35,710 nucleotides of DNA from Litorilinea aerophila (GCA_945905745.1 CAMDQF010000027.1:1-35710); one strand, 5' to 3'; positions 24,263-32,176 are shown, counted from the stretch's first letter. A program made the numbers and translations. The notes: a model not told the origin generated them from the letters alone.

Positions 24263-25678
24263 GTGTTTTGGAAAGAGATTTTTGCCCTCAACCACATTAT
24301 CATTCTTTCCATCTACGGACAGGTCTTCTTCGTCCTGGGGCTGGCAATTTTTTTGCAGTCCCGCCGCCACAGCCGCCTGAAGCTGGCCCGGGACCTGCGC
24401 TGGCTGGCTCTCTTTGGGATTCTGCACGGGATGCACGAATGGGGACAGGTCTTCATCCCCATACAGACCGACTATCTCCCGGCCTTTGCCGTCACTTTAC
24501 TGCTGATGGCCCAGATATTCTTGCTGGCCGCCTCCTTTGCTGCCCTGCTCATCTTCGGCTATGTGCTGGTGGATCAGCCCGCCCCGGCCCTGCACTGGCT
24601 AGTGACGGGACTTCCTGCCGGGTGGCTGCTTCTGGCTCTGACCATCCATCTCGTCGGTCTGGACAACCCGGCGCGGGTTCACGTGCTGACGACGGCAGCC
24701 CGTTATTTTCTTGCACTGCCGGGGAGTCTGCTGGCCGCGCGGGGTCTCTATCGCTACTCCTATCTGATTGCCGATGCCCATTACGGGCGTATGCTGCGCT
24801 GGGCCGCCTGGTCTCTGGTTGCCTATGCGCTGGTGGCCGGGTTGATTGTAGCCCCCGCGCCCTTCTTCCCCGCCAATCTCCTCCACCGGGAGCTACTTCT
24901 CGACTGGCTGGGCGTGCCTGTCGAGGTGTTCCGATCTTTGGTGGGTCTGGTTCTGACGATCAGCATCATCCGGGCACTGGACCTGTTCGAGACCGAAGTC
25001 GATCGATTGATCGAAAAGATGGAAATCGACGGGGTACGCGCCAGCGAGCGGGACCGCATCGGCCAGGAAATCCACGATGGGGTGATGCAGGGAACCTATT
25101 CGGTCGGGTTGATTCTGGATTCGATGGCGAATCACATCGACAATCCCCTGGCCAGCCAGCGCTTGCTCCAGGCCCAGCAGGTGCTGGAGCAGGTCATCTT
25201 GGGGCTGCGCCGCTATATGACTTCCCTGCGCAGCCACCCCCCGACAGGCACACTGGACGAGGAATTGATGGCCCTAATCGGCGAAGCCCGTTTTCGTTCA
25301 CTTCTCGACATTAGTTTGGAGATCGACCCGGCCGCCTCTGTAGAAAAACGCTCTATCGGCCATATAATCGGCCTGGTGCAGGAGGCGCTCTCCAATGTGG
25401 TCCGCCACGCAGGGGCCAGCCAGGCGAAGGTTCGTCTGGCCCTGGCAGGTGACACAACGCGACTGACGATTGAAGACAACGGTCAAGGCTTTGTGATTCA
25501 TAGAGTAGCCGAAGGGTATGGCTTGCTGACGATGCGCAACCACGCCCAACTGCTCGGCGGTCAACTGACCATTGATTCGGCACCCGACAGAGGCACAATC
25601 GTTTGTGTGGCCTGGCCCCAGGCAGAGAGAAGACACATGAAGAGCCTACCCACAGAAGCAGAGGCGCGCAATGGCTGA
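24263..25678 (+). CDS. Membrane histidine kinase of the NarL/HisKA_3 type
   Basis: A 471-residue sensor kinase. Residues 1-240 contain about seven hydrophobic segments and no large external domain, so sensing probably occurs in or at the membrane. The phosphoacceptor is H271 in RDRIGQEIHDGVMQGTYSVG, typical of the HisKA_3 subfamily (NreB, LiaS, DegS kin). The ATPase part has VQEALSNVVRHAGAS, IEDNGQGF and GYGLLTMRNHAQLLGG. Start is GTG at 24263 with only a weak ribosome binding site, so the start is less sure. It overlaps the response regulator by eight bases, marking them as a pair. The signal may relate to the upstream haem lipoprotein, but this is inference. Confidence 0.9.
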   Translation: MFWKEIFALNHIIILSIYGQVFFVLGLAIFLQSRRHSRLKLARDLRWLALFGILHGMHEWGQVFIPIQTDYLPAFAVTLLLMAQIFLLAASFAALLIFGYVLVDQPAPALHWLVTGLPAGWLLLALTIHLVGLDNPARVHVLTTAARYFLALPGSLLAARGLYRYSYLIADAHYGRMLRWAAWSLVAYALVAGLIVAPAPFFPANLLHRELLLDWLGVPVEVFRSLVGLVLTISIIRALDLFETEVDRLIEKMEIDGVRASERDRIGQEIHDGVMQGTYSVGLILDSMANHIDNPLASQRLLQAQQVLEQVILGLRRYMTSLRSHPPTGTLDEELMALIGEARFRSLLDISLEIDPAASVEKRSIGHIIGLVQEALSNVVRHAGASQAKVRLALAGDTTRLTIEDNGQGFVIHRVAEGYGLLTMRNHAQLLGGQLTIDSAPDRGTIVCVAWPQAERRHMKSLPTEAEARNG

Positions 25679-26339
25679 TCTACGGGTTCTGCTGGTGGAC
25701 GATCACGAGGTAGTGCGTATGGGGCTGCGTCTGGTACTGGACGAAACGCCCGGTGTGCGGTTGATCGCCGAAGCCGCCAACGCGGACGAGGCTCTGGTCT
25801 GCTGCCAACAGTTGCAGCCCGATGTGGTGATTATGGACATCCGGCTGCCGGGACGTTCGGGCATTCAGGCCTGTCGGGAGATCACCAGGCGCTGGCCTGT
25901 CATCCGGGTGGTGATGCTCTCGTCGTTTATCGACGATGACCTGCTGGCCGAGGCGATTGAGGCGGGAGCATCAGGCTACGTGACCAAAAACGTGGGCACA
26001 GGCGAACTGGTGCGCGCCCTGGAGGCTGTGCGCCAGGGCGGCGCTTCCTTCGATCCTGCCATCACCCAGCGAGTGCTGGAAATGATGCGCCGCCGTTCCC
26101 ACCAAGGCAACCCCTTTGCCGAACTGACCAAACGGGAGATTGTCGTGCTGCATCTGCTCTCGTTGGGTAAGAGCAACGCCGAGATTGCCCGTGAACTCAC
26201 ACTCAGCGATAAAACCGTGCGCAACCACATCAGCACAATCCTCAGCAAACTGGCCGTGGACAATCGGGTGGCCGCGGCCACCTTTGCCCTGAGCAAGCGA
26301 GTGGTGGACTACCTGCCCCAGGACGAAATGGAGACTTGA
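25671..26339 (+). CDS. NarL/LuxR-family response regulator
   Basis: A 222-residue regulator with a receiver domain (VLLVDDHEVVRMGLRLVL, phosphoacceptor D56 in VVIMDIRLPG, K102-type lysine in GYVTKN). It ends in a LuxR helix-turn-helix (LTKREIVVLHLLSLGKSNAE and LSDKTVRNHISTILSKL). It is phosphorylated by the kinase encoded just upstream, with which it overlaps by eight bases. Targets are unknown; the TGTCCC palindrome at 22773 is one candidate. The gene ends close to a repeat tract and meets the convergent MFS gene. Confidence 0.93.
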   Translation: MADLRVLLVDDHEVVRMGLRLVLDETPGVRLIAEAANADEALVCCQQLQPDVVIMDIRLPGRSGIQACREITRRWPVIRVVMLSSFIDDDLLAEAIEAGASGYVTKNVGTGELVRALEAVRQGGASFDPAITQRVLEMMRRRSHQGNPFAELTKREIVVLHLLSLGKSNAEIARELTLSDKTVRNHISTILSKLAVDNRVAAATFALSKRVVDYLPQDEMET

Positions 26340-26340
26340 C

Positions 26341-26427
26341 AAAGTGACGGGGTGAAAAGGTGACAAACCGTCGCCCCCCAAACGTCCTCCTGTCTCACTC
26401 CTCACGTCTTCACGTCTCACGCTTCAC
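26341..26427 (+). repeat. Direct-repeat tract between the response regulator and MFS genes
   Basis: On the + strand it reads as units of GTGACGGGGTGAAAAGGTGAC (26344-26364), then CTCACGTCTTCACGTCTCACGCTTCAC-like words (26401-26427). The second part is the reverse of the GTGAAACGTG family seen at three other sites, here as tandem variants and not as a hairpin. It reaches into the last codons and the stop of the minus-strand MFS gene. Confidence 0.65.
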
Positions 26428-27546
26428 AAACCGCGTCGTCATCACCCCCACCAGACTGATCCCCGCGGCCAGCAGATACATCCCCGTCAGGCCGAAGCTG
26501 CCCAACACCGGCCCCAGCAGCCAGTTGCCCATCCCAATCCCCAGATCGAAGGCCAGATAGAAGGAGGCCGTAGCTCGTCCCCGCTCGCTGTCGGCCATCC
26601 GGTCCACACAGAGGGCGATGAGCGCGGGGTGGGCCACGCCACTGCCCGCGGCCATCAGCGCCGCGCTGGCGAGGAGGATCGGCCAGTTGTCCGCAAAGGC
26701 AAAACCCGCCAGACCTACGGTCGTCACCAGCAGGGAGGGGGCGAGAACTTGCGTGCGGTTGGGCCGATCCAGCAGATTGGCCGTGAGAATGCGGGTGAGA
26801 ATAATCGACGTCCCATAGACGGTGTAGGCCAACCCCACCGGTTCCAGCCCCCGGCGCTCGGCCAGCAGAGGCAGAAAGGAATAGAAGGCCCCAAAGGCGA
26901 CGCCAAAGAGGGCCGTCGTCAACATCGCTGCGCGCAGGGGCGCGGGCGGTGTCAGGGTTTCCAGTAGCCCCAGCCGCCGTCCGGCAGAGATAGACTCATT
27001 GGGAATGGCCGTCCAGACAACGATCCCAGCCAGGAGTGCCAGCCCGCCACAGAGCCAGAACGCGCCCTGCAATGTGAGCAGGCCCAGATTGGCGCTGACA
27101 ATCGCCGGGGTGAGAGTAATCGCCACATTGGCCGCCGCGCCAAAGAGCGCGATGGCCGCGCCCCGACGGGCTGCCGGGGCAAGCTGGGCAATCAGAGCGG
27201 TGGAAGCAGTGGTGAATGCCACATAGCCCGCGGCCTGCAAAATGCGCAGACCAAAGAGCGCAGAGGGCCAGGCGGTCTGGGTCACCCCCAGCGCACCCAC
27301 CAGCAGGGAAGCCGTGCCAAAGAGAATCACCGGTTTGCTGCCCAGCCGGTCGCTCAGGCTGCCGGCCAGGGGTCGCCCCACCAGCGAAGCAATCCCGAAC
27401 GCGCCCAGAATCAGCCCGATCTGCCAGTCGGGCAGCCCCACTTCGTCCAAATAGAGCGGGAGGGGAACGATCAGTGTGTAGAAGGCGGCGAAAAAGAGGA
27501 GAGTAGCAGACCAGACCGTCCAATAGGCGCGGGAGAAGGCGGGCAT
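26410..27546 (-). CDS. Major facilitator superfamily transporter
   Basis: A 378-residue membrane protein with about twelve hydrophobic segments. The loop between helices 2 and 3 has the MFS motif GRPLAGSLSDRLGSKP (57-72). It most resembles drug/proton antiporter-like or sugar-efflux carriers; the cargo cannot be told. Charged loops are few. GGAGGG upstream of the ATG supports the start. The last residues (FVKRET) are encoded by a copy of the dispersed CGTGAAGCGTGAGACGTGA repeat, so the tail may have been altered by repeat insertion. Transcribed towards the response regulator. Confidence 0.88.
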   Translation of the reverse strand: MPAFSRAYWTVWSATLLFFAAFYTLIVPLPLYLDEVGLPDWQIGLILGAFGIASLVGRPLAGSLSDRLGSKPVILFGTASLLVGALGVTQTAWPSALFGLRILQAAGYVAFTTASTALIAQLAPAARRGAAIALFGAAANVAITLTPAIVSANLGLLTLQGAFWLCGGLALLAGIVVWTAIPNESISAGRRLGLLETLTPPAPLRAAMLTTALFGVAFGAFYSFLPLLAERRGLEPVGLAYTVYGTSIILTRILTANLLDRPNRTQVLAPSLLVTTVGLAGFAFADNWPILLASAALMAAGSGVAHPALIALCVDRMADSERGRATASFYLAFDLGIGMGNWLLGPVLGSFGLTGMYLLAAGISLVGVMTTRFVKRET

Positions 27547-27600
27547 GGGCTGGTTCCCTCCGAGAATGAAGACGGCATACGCAGTCCAGAACTTGGTGGG

Positions 27601-27750
27601 CTAGGGGGGCGATACGGGCAACCAGAGCGGCTGGTCTCCTGGTTCGATAATGGGTATGCCCCAGCGCAGCAGCCCGCGCCGCCAGCGTCTCTCCGTGCCA
27701 CTCTGTTCGGCTTCCAGCGCCGGGGCGGCGCTTGTGGAGGGTCGTAACAC
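27601..27750 (-). pseudogene. Small frame, possibly the tail of a decayed gene
   Basis: A 49-codon frame from GTG at 27750, with GAGGAG ten bases upstream, to TAG at 27601. It reads VLRPSTSAAPALEAEQSGTE, then RRWRRGLLRWGIPIIEPGDQ and PLWLPVSPP. The ERRWRRGLLRWGIPIIE part looks like a real protein end and vaguely like the last strand of DUF58 proteins, but this likeness is from memory and weak. It lies 54 bases upstream of the MFS gene on the same strand. It may be a gene remnant, a tiny gene or chance. Confidence 0.25.
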
Positions 27751-27830
27751 AGGTGCGGGTCTCCTCAACTGGCAGGCGATTTACGTTCTTTCAAACTATA
27801 CCAGCGGGAGAGGAGGGCGCAAAATCGTGC

Positions 27831-28010
27831 GGCTGCCACGATGGCGGCAATTCCAAATTTGACAGAAATAGAACGCGGATGACGCTGATTGGGCAGATCA
27901 AAGCGGATAAAAGCAAAAACCTGCGCCGTAAAATCCGCAAAAATCCGCTCCATCCGCGTTATCCGCGTTCTATATTTGGAACTGCTGCCACAATGGCGGC
28001 TGATTTGACA
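27831..28010 (+). repeat. Large imperfect inverted repeat with 'AACGCGGAT' words
   Basis: The left half (27831-27900) and right half (27925-28010) are imperfect inverted copies: ATAGAACGCGGAT (27868-27880) faces ATCCGCGTTCTAT (27961-27973), and TTCCAAAT (27851) faces ATTTGGAA (27974-27981). Both ends also carry the direct word GCTGCCACRATGGCGGC followed by ATTTGACA. It resembles a non-autonomous insertion element with no coding capacity. The rest of the 27547-28089 gap holds the small frame at 27601 and the promoter at 28005. Confidence 0.7.
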
Positions 28011-28033
28011 GCGCGCGTCCATACCTATAGAAT
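28005..28033 (+). promoter_or_regulatory. Promoter of the metal-binding lipoprotein gene
   Basis: Consensus -35 TTGACA (28005-28010), 17-base spacer, TAGAAT (28028-28033). Transcription would start near 28040, 50 bases before the ATG. The -35 is the last part of the upstream inverted repeat, so the repeat appears to have supplied it. Confidence 0.75.
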
Positions 28034-28089
28034 GCCCTGCTGGTGTTTACACCGCCATTCAACCAGCTACACTGTATAGAGAGTGAGCA

Positions 28090-29139
28090 ATGAAACGCTT
28101 TTTCTGGATTCCCCTTTTTCTGTTTTCGCTGATGCTGACGAGCTGCGTTGCTGGCCCGGCCATCTCCCCATCGCCCCCCGCGCCCGAAGCCGCGCACACT
28201 GAAGAACACACCGAAGAGATGGCCGAGAGTCTCCCGGATCTGCGACCAGCCGAGCTGGCCGCGGGCGAGAAGCTGCGGGTGGTTGCCACAACCAATCTGG
28301 TGGCGGATGTGGTGGGTCGCGTCGGCGGCGACGCCATCGATCTGATCAGTCTGTTGCCGCCGGGAGCCGATCCCCACGCCTATCAGGCCACGCCCAACGA
28401 CCTGCGCGCCATCAGCGACGCACATCTGCTCTTTATCAACGGGCTGGGGCTGGAGGAATCGCTGGAATCGCTGTTGGACGAGGCGCAGGCAAAAACAGTG
28501 CCCGTCAATGTGGGGGTTGAGACGCTGACCTTTGGCAACGAAGAACACGAGGAAGAGCACGAGGAGGAACACAAGGAGGAGGCAGAAGAGGCCCATCACC
28601 ACGCGGGCAGCAACCCCCATACCTGGTGGAGTATTGCCGCAGTGACCCAGTGGACCCACAACATTGAGGAGACTCTTTCTGCCATAGACCCAGCCAACGC
28701 TGAACAGTACACGGCCAACGCGGCAGCCTATCGGGCAGAGCTGGCCGCCCTGGGGGTGGAACTGGACGAATTGATTGGTCAGATTCCCGCGACCGGGCGC
28801 AAACTGGCGACGGATCACGACACCCTGGCCTACTTTGCCCGTGACTTTGACTTTCAGGTGGTGGGGCTGATCGTTCCCTCTTTCAGTAGTCTGGCCGAGC
28901 CGTCTGCCCAACATCTGGCCGCGTTGCAGGATCAAATCCGGGCAGAAAATGTGCAGGCGATTTTTGTCGGTTCCACCGTCAACCCCCGCCAGGCAGAACA
29001 GTTGGCCAAGGATTTGGGTATCCGCGTCGTGCCCATCTTCACCGATTCCCTCAGCGAACCGGCTGGCCCCGCGCCCGACTATCTCTCCTTCATGCGCTAC
29101 AATGCGGCCGCGATTGCGGATGCGCTGGCGAATCCGTAG
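28090..29139 (+). CDS. Zinc/manganese-type ABC transporter substrate-binding lipoprotein (ZnuA/TroA family)
   Basis: A 349-residue exported lipoprotein that would capture a divalent metal outside the membrane. The signal peptide ends at Cys19 (lipobox LTSC). Likely metal ligands of the cluster A-I fold are H96 (GADPHAYQATP), H177 (SNPHTWWS), H243 (ATDHDTLAYFA) and D319 (PIFTDSLSEP). Between the first two lies a loop rich in His and Glu (149-172), as in zinc-specific members; this favours zinc over manganese. A second His/Glu cluster is near the N-terminus (35-44). No permease or ATPase gene is adjacent, so it is an orphan here. A good promoter precedes it. Confidence 0.9.
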   Translation: MKRFFWIPLFLFSLMLTSCVAGPAISPSPPAPEAAHTEEHTEEMAESLPDLRPAELAAGEKLRVVATTNLVADVVGRVGGDAIDLISLLPPGADPHAYQATPNDLRAISDAHLLFINGLGLEESLESLLDEAQAKTVPVNVGVETLTFGNEEHEEEHEEEHKEEAEEAHHHAGSNPHTWWSIAAVTQWTHNIEETLSAIDPANAEQYTANAAAYRAELAALGVELDELIGQIPATGRKLATDHDTLAYFARDFDFQVVGLIVPSFSSLAEPSAQHLAALQDQIRAENVQAIFVGSTVNPRQAEQLAKDLGIRVVPIFTDSLSEPAGPAPDYLSFMRYNAAAIADALANP

Positions 29140-29149
29140 GGACGGTCTG

Positions 29150-29198
29150 CGTTGGGTGTGGTATTAGGGGGTCCAAGGCCGGACCCAACGACCACACC
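29150..29198 (+). repeat. Hairpin between convergent genes
   Basis: GGGTCC (29169-29174) pairs with GGACCC (29181-29186). Outside it two alternative arms compete: CGTTGGG (29150-29156) with CCCAACG (29184-29190), and GGTGTGGT (29155-29162) with ACCACACC (29191-29198). It lies between the stop codons of two convergent genes and may serve both as a transcription end, although no T run follows. Confidence 0.55.
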
Positions 29199-29224
29199 TG
29201 ACAGCCGCTCCCCACAAATTGGGT

Positions 29225-31684
29225 TCACCCAATCCGGGCAATCAGCGCGGCAAACTCAGCTGCATCCGCCGGGAGGAGGAAAGGGGGCAGGCTGTCAAAA
29301 ATCGCTCTGGCCGCGGTCAGCAGCCGGATGGCCTCCTCCTTCTCCCCCCGCTCCAGAGCCACCGCGCTCAAACCGGCCAGACAGCGGGCCTGCATATGCC
29401 GATTGCCCGTGGTCTGATGGACAGCCAGGCTCTCGGTGTAGAGAGCCACGGCTTGCTCCCACTGCCCCCGCCGCCGGGCCACCTGGGCCAGGTGGTGTTG
29501 GGTAATGGCGATGGCCTCTCGGCTGCCCAGGGCAACGAATTGTTGATAAGCCTCCTGCCAGCACTGATCCGCCTGTGCTATATCCCCCATCAACCAATAG
29601 GCTTCCCCCAGCAGCGCCAACCCCCAGCCGATCTCCGGCCGCTGGCCCAGGGTGCGGGCGAGGCCCAAGGCTTCGTCGTAATGGCGAGCTGCTTCCCCAT
29701 AATCTTCTTCAAATATTGCCAATAGCCCCCGCTGATGCAGAGCAAATATGCGGCCCGGCAGATCACCCAACTCCCGGTAGACAAGCAGGCTCTCATCCAG
29801 CCAGCGCTGGGTCTGGCTTCTGTCCTCCTCTGGGGTCAGCACTGTAAAATGGGCAAGAGAGGTCCAAATGTCTGCCACGTGCAGCCTGTCGCCCAGAGCC
29901 TGAAAAACCGCCAATGCCTTGTGGAAGAGGGCGGTCGAGTTGGCCGGGTCGTGGCTATCGTGAGTTGCCCAGGCCGCCAGACGCAGGGCCTCGCCCAGCC
30001 CGGTCTGATCATTCAGCGACCGGGCCAGGCTCTGTGCCTGAGCCAAATGGTACTTGGCCTGGGTGTAGTCGCTCTGTTGCCCTAGGAGTTGGGCCAGAGC
30101 ATTGTGGCCCCGTACCCGCGCCGGCGAATCCGCTGGCGCGGCGGCCAGACCGCGCAACAGCCATTCCCGCCCCTCGTCGTGATAGCCCCGGCTGTACCAG
30201 AACTCCTGCAATGTTCCCGCCAGGGCCAGGGCCGTCTCCGGTTCGGACTGCACCGCCCAGCCCAGCGCACCGCGCAAATTGTCCATCTGGCTCTCCAGCC
30301 GGGCCAGCCAGAGCGGGCGGGCCGCGGTACGCATGGCTGCGTCCGCCTGGCGGGCCAACCCCAACAGCCAGGCCGCGTGGCGACTGCGGGTGACCTCTTC
30401 CTCCCCGGCTGCGTTCAATTGCTGGCACGCATAGGCGCGCAGAGTTTCCAGCAAGTGATAAGATTCGGCCTCGCCCTGGCGCCCCGGCTGGATCAGGCTG
30501 TGGGCTGCCAACCGCTCCAGCCCTGCGGGGTCGAGACCCAATGCCGCCACCGCCCCCCTGTCAAAGCTGCCCGCAAAGACGGCCAGCCCCCGAAAAAGGC
30601 CCTGCTCTGTGGCCGGGAGCAGCCGGTAGCTGCGCTCGATGGCCGCGGCCAGGGTGCGCTGGTGGGGTGGCAAGTCCTGGGGGCCACTGTGCAGCAGATC
30701 CAGCCGACGCTCGTTCAGGCGGGCCAGAAGCTGGCCGGGCGAGAGCAGGTCCATGCGGGATGCGCTCAGTTCGATAGCCAGGGGCAGACAGTCCAACCGG
30801 CGGCAGATGGTTGTGATCGTCGTCTGGTCGCTTTCAGTCGGGGCGAATCCGTCGTCTACAGCCTGGGCGTGGAGGAGAAAGAGGGCGGAGGCAGCCTCCA
30901 CAGCCAGGGGGGAGACCCGCACCCGCTGCTCAGCGCGCAGGTGCAGCCGTTCCCGACTGGTCACCAGCACCCGGAGTTCTGGACATTCGGCCAGCAGCTC
31001 CGCCACCACCGGCGCGGCGGGGATGATCTGCTCGAAATTGTCCAGCACCAGCAACATCTCTTTGCGGCGCAAATGGCTGACGATCCGGGCCGTGGCCGAC
31101 TGGCCGACCTCTACCGTCAGGTACAGGGCACGGGCCAGGCTGGCGGGAAAGAGGGCTGGATCGTCCAGCGGTGCCAGAGCAACAAAGGCCGCGCCATCCC
31201 GCCAGGCGTTTTGCAGACGGGTGGCAATCTCCAGGGCCAGACGGCTTTTGCCGATCCCCGGCGGGCCGAGGAGGGTCATCAGCCGCCCGCCGTGGCCGAG
31301 CAGCCGGTTGCAGAGGGTGTGTACTTCCTCTTCTCGTCCCAGCAGGGGAGTGGGCGGGCTGGGCAGACTGGCTCTTTCGTCGTTGCTGGGGGTAATGTGG
31401 CTGTGCCGGGCCGAGGAGAGAATGGCGGGTGGGCGCTCACCCCGGCTGGATGCGGCCAGTTCCACCAGGCGCGCGGCCAGCCGGGGTTCGTCCTGCAGGC
31501 CCAGCGCGGGCACAAGCATCTGGGCCACTGCCGTCACATCGGGCAGGCGGCTCTCGTTTTCCAGGCTGGAAACCAGCGAAGCGCTGTAACCCACGGCCGC
31601 GGCCAGATCGTTTTGGGTCATCCCTGCGCGTTTGCGCATCTGGCGCAGATAGGGGCCGAAGCGTAAGGGTGTCGGGGAAATCAT
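29225..31684 (-). CDS. XRE-type HTH, STAND ATPase and TPR regulator
   Basis: An 819-residue multi-domain protein. Residues 8-62 are a Cro/CI-type helix-turn-helix (LRQMRKRAGMTQNDLAAAVG, then SLVSSLENESRLP). A STAND NTPase follows: Walker A GPPGIGKSRLA (140-150), Walker B LLVLDNFEQ (211-219) and the VTSRERL motif. From about 520 to the end are TPR-like helices (for example AEQxx and GEAYWLMGDIAQADQCWQEA). Such proteins are ligand-gated switches that form oligomers on ATP binding; the DNA target and signal are unknown. The ATG at 31684 begins the HTH fold; the frame extends to 31804 without support. GGTGGA upstream is a modest ribosome binding site. A DUF4058 remnant lies 13 bases upstream on the same strand. 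Confidence 0.88.
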   Translation of the reverse strand: MISPTPLRFGPYLRQMRKRAGMTQNDLAAAVGYSASLVSSLENESRLPDVTAVAQMLVPALGLQDEPRLAARLVELAASSRGERPPAILSSARHSHITPSNDERASLPSPPTPLLGREEEVHTLCNRLLGHGGRLMTLLGPPGIGKSRLALEIATRLQNAWRDGAAFVALAPLDDPALFPASLARALYLTVEVGQSATARIVSHLRRKEMLLVLDNFEQIIPAAPVVAELLAECPELRVLVTSRERLHLRAEQRVRVSPLAVEAASALFLLHAQAVDDGFAPTESDQTTITTICRRLDCLPLAIELSASRMDLLSPGQLLARLNERRLDLLHSGPQDLPPHQRTLAAAIERSYRLLPATEQGLFRGLAVFAGSFDRGAVAALGLDPAGLERLAAHSLIQPGRQGEAESYHLLETLRAYACQQLNAAGEEEVTRSRHAAWLLGLARQADAAMRTAARPLWLARLESQMDNLRGALGWAVQSEPETALALAGTLQEFWYSRGYHDEGREWLLRGLAAAPADSPARVRGHNALAQLLGQQSDYTQAKYHLAQAQSLARSLNDQTGLGEALRLAAWATHDSHDPANSTALFHKALAVFQALGDRLHVADIWTSLAHFTVLTPEEDRSQTQRWLDESLLVYRELGDLPGRIFALHQRGLLAIFEEDYGEAARHYDEALGLARTLGQRPEIGWGLALLGEAYWLMGDIAQADQCWQEAYQQFVALGSREAIAITQHHLAQVARRRGQWEQAVALYTESLAVHQTTGNRHMQARCLAGLSAVALERGEKEEAIRLLTAARAIFDSLPPFLLPADAAEFAALIARIG

Positions 31685-31697
31685 ACGATCCACCGGT

Positions 31698-31883
31698 TCA
31701 GCGCAGGCCAGCGGAATGGAGAAGGCTCTCTGCCCACCGGTCAGCAGACTCGGACAGAGGGGGTGTCGGAGGGCGTTTGTAATCCACCACCAGAGTGTAA
31801 GCAACCAGCGGGCGCGTATGCACTTCTCCCCAAATACCGGGCTGTTCGAGATAGGGGGCCATGCCGGGAAAGGGTGTGGGCAT
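31698..31883 (-). pseudogene. DUF4058 gene with its middle deleted
   Basis: A 61-codon frame. Residues 1-23 (MPTPFPGMAPYLEQPGIWGE plus VHT) match the characteristic start of DUF4058 proteins, and residues 27-61 (VAYTLVVDYKRPPTPPLSES, then ADRWAESLLHSAGLR) resemble their C-terminal end. The family normally has some 250 residues, so an in-frame deletion of roughly 190 residues is inferred. The ribosome binding site CAGGAG six bases before the ATG is intact. DUF4058 function is unknown. It stops 13 bases before the STAND regulator gene and may still be translated as a short peptide. Confidence 0.65.
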
Positions 31884-31896
31884 TGTCAACTCCTGA

Positions 31897-31965
31897 GTCC
31901 GGGAACTTCGCCATCCTGGCGGCAGATGTCATAACTGGCCGCCAGGGATGGCGGCGCTCCCAGGA
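31897..31965 (+). repeat. Inverted repeat 'CGCCATCCTGGCGG' upstream of the DUF4058 remnant
   Basis: CGCCATCCTGGCGG (31909-31922) faces CCGCCAGGGATGGCG (31939-31953) with a single extra base, and outer GTCCGGGAA/TCCCAGGAC extend it. The related word GCCACRATGGCGG occurs at 27834 and 27987. It begins 13 bases upstream of the remnant's start codon on the minus strand. Confidence 0.6.
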
Positions 31966-31971
31966 CAGGTA

Positions 31972-32085
31972 AGAACGGAGACGTTCTCGCGCAAGAAAAT
32001 CTTGTCCGAATTATACGCCAGGAAGAATCGGGGCGCAACAGCGGCGCGAAATGGGTGTGTTTCGGTTTTGGGGCGAAACGCACAC
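31972..32085 (+). repeat. Row of three short hairpins
   Basis: AGAACG-GAGA-CGTTCT (31972-31987) has a GNRA-type loop. CAAGA-AAA-TCTTG (31992-32004) follows after four bases. GTGTGTTTCG (32055-32064) pairs with CGAAACGCACAC (32074-32085) with a two-base bulge. They lie in the 467-base gap 31884-32350, which has no protein-like frame. An untranslated RNA is conceivable but not shown. Confidence 0.4.
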
Positions 32086-32176
32086 TGACCTCATTTGTGT
32101 AATTTTTGTGTGAAAAAAGCCCCGATGCCTGTAAAACTCTCTCTATACTATCGTCAAGACTCGAAAACAGATTGGG

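Noticed and set aside
24172..25314. A 380-codon + strand frame overlapping the histidine kinase
   Set aside because: Another frame of the kinase gene; the kinase frame has all expected motifs and this one has none.
26341..26433. CRISPR array, considered because of closely spaced repeats
   Set aside because: The units are only 8-12 bases, degenerate and without uniform spacers, and no cas gene is nearby.
30089..31666. A 525-codon + strand frame opposite the STAND regulator
   Set aside because: Gln/Gly-rich antisense translation with no recognisable domain.
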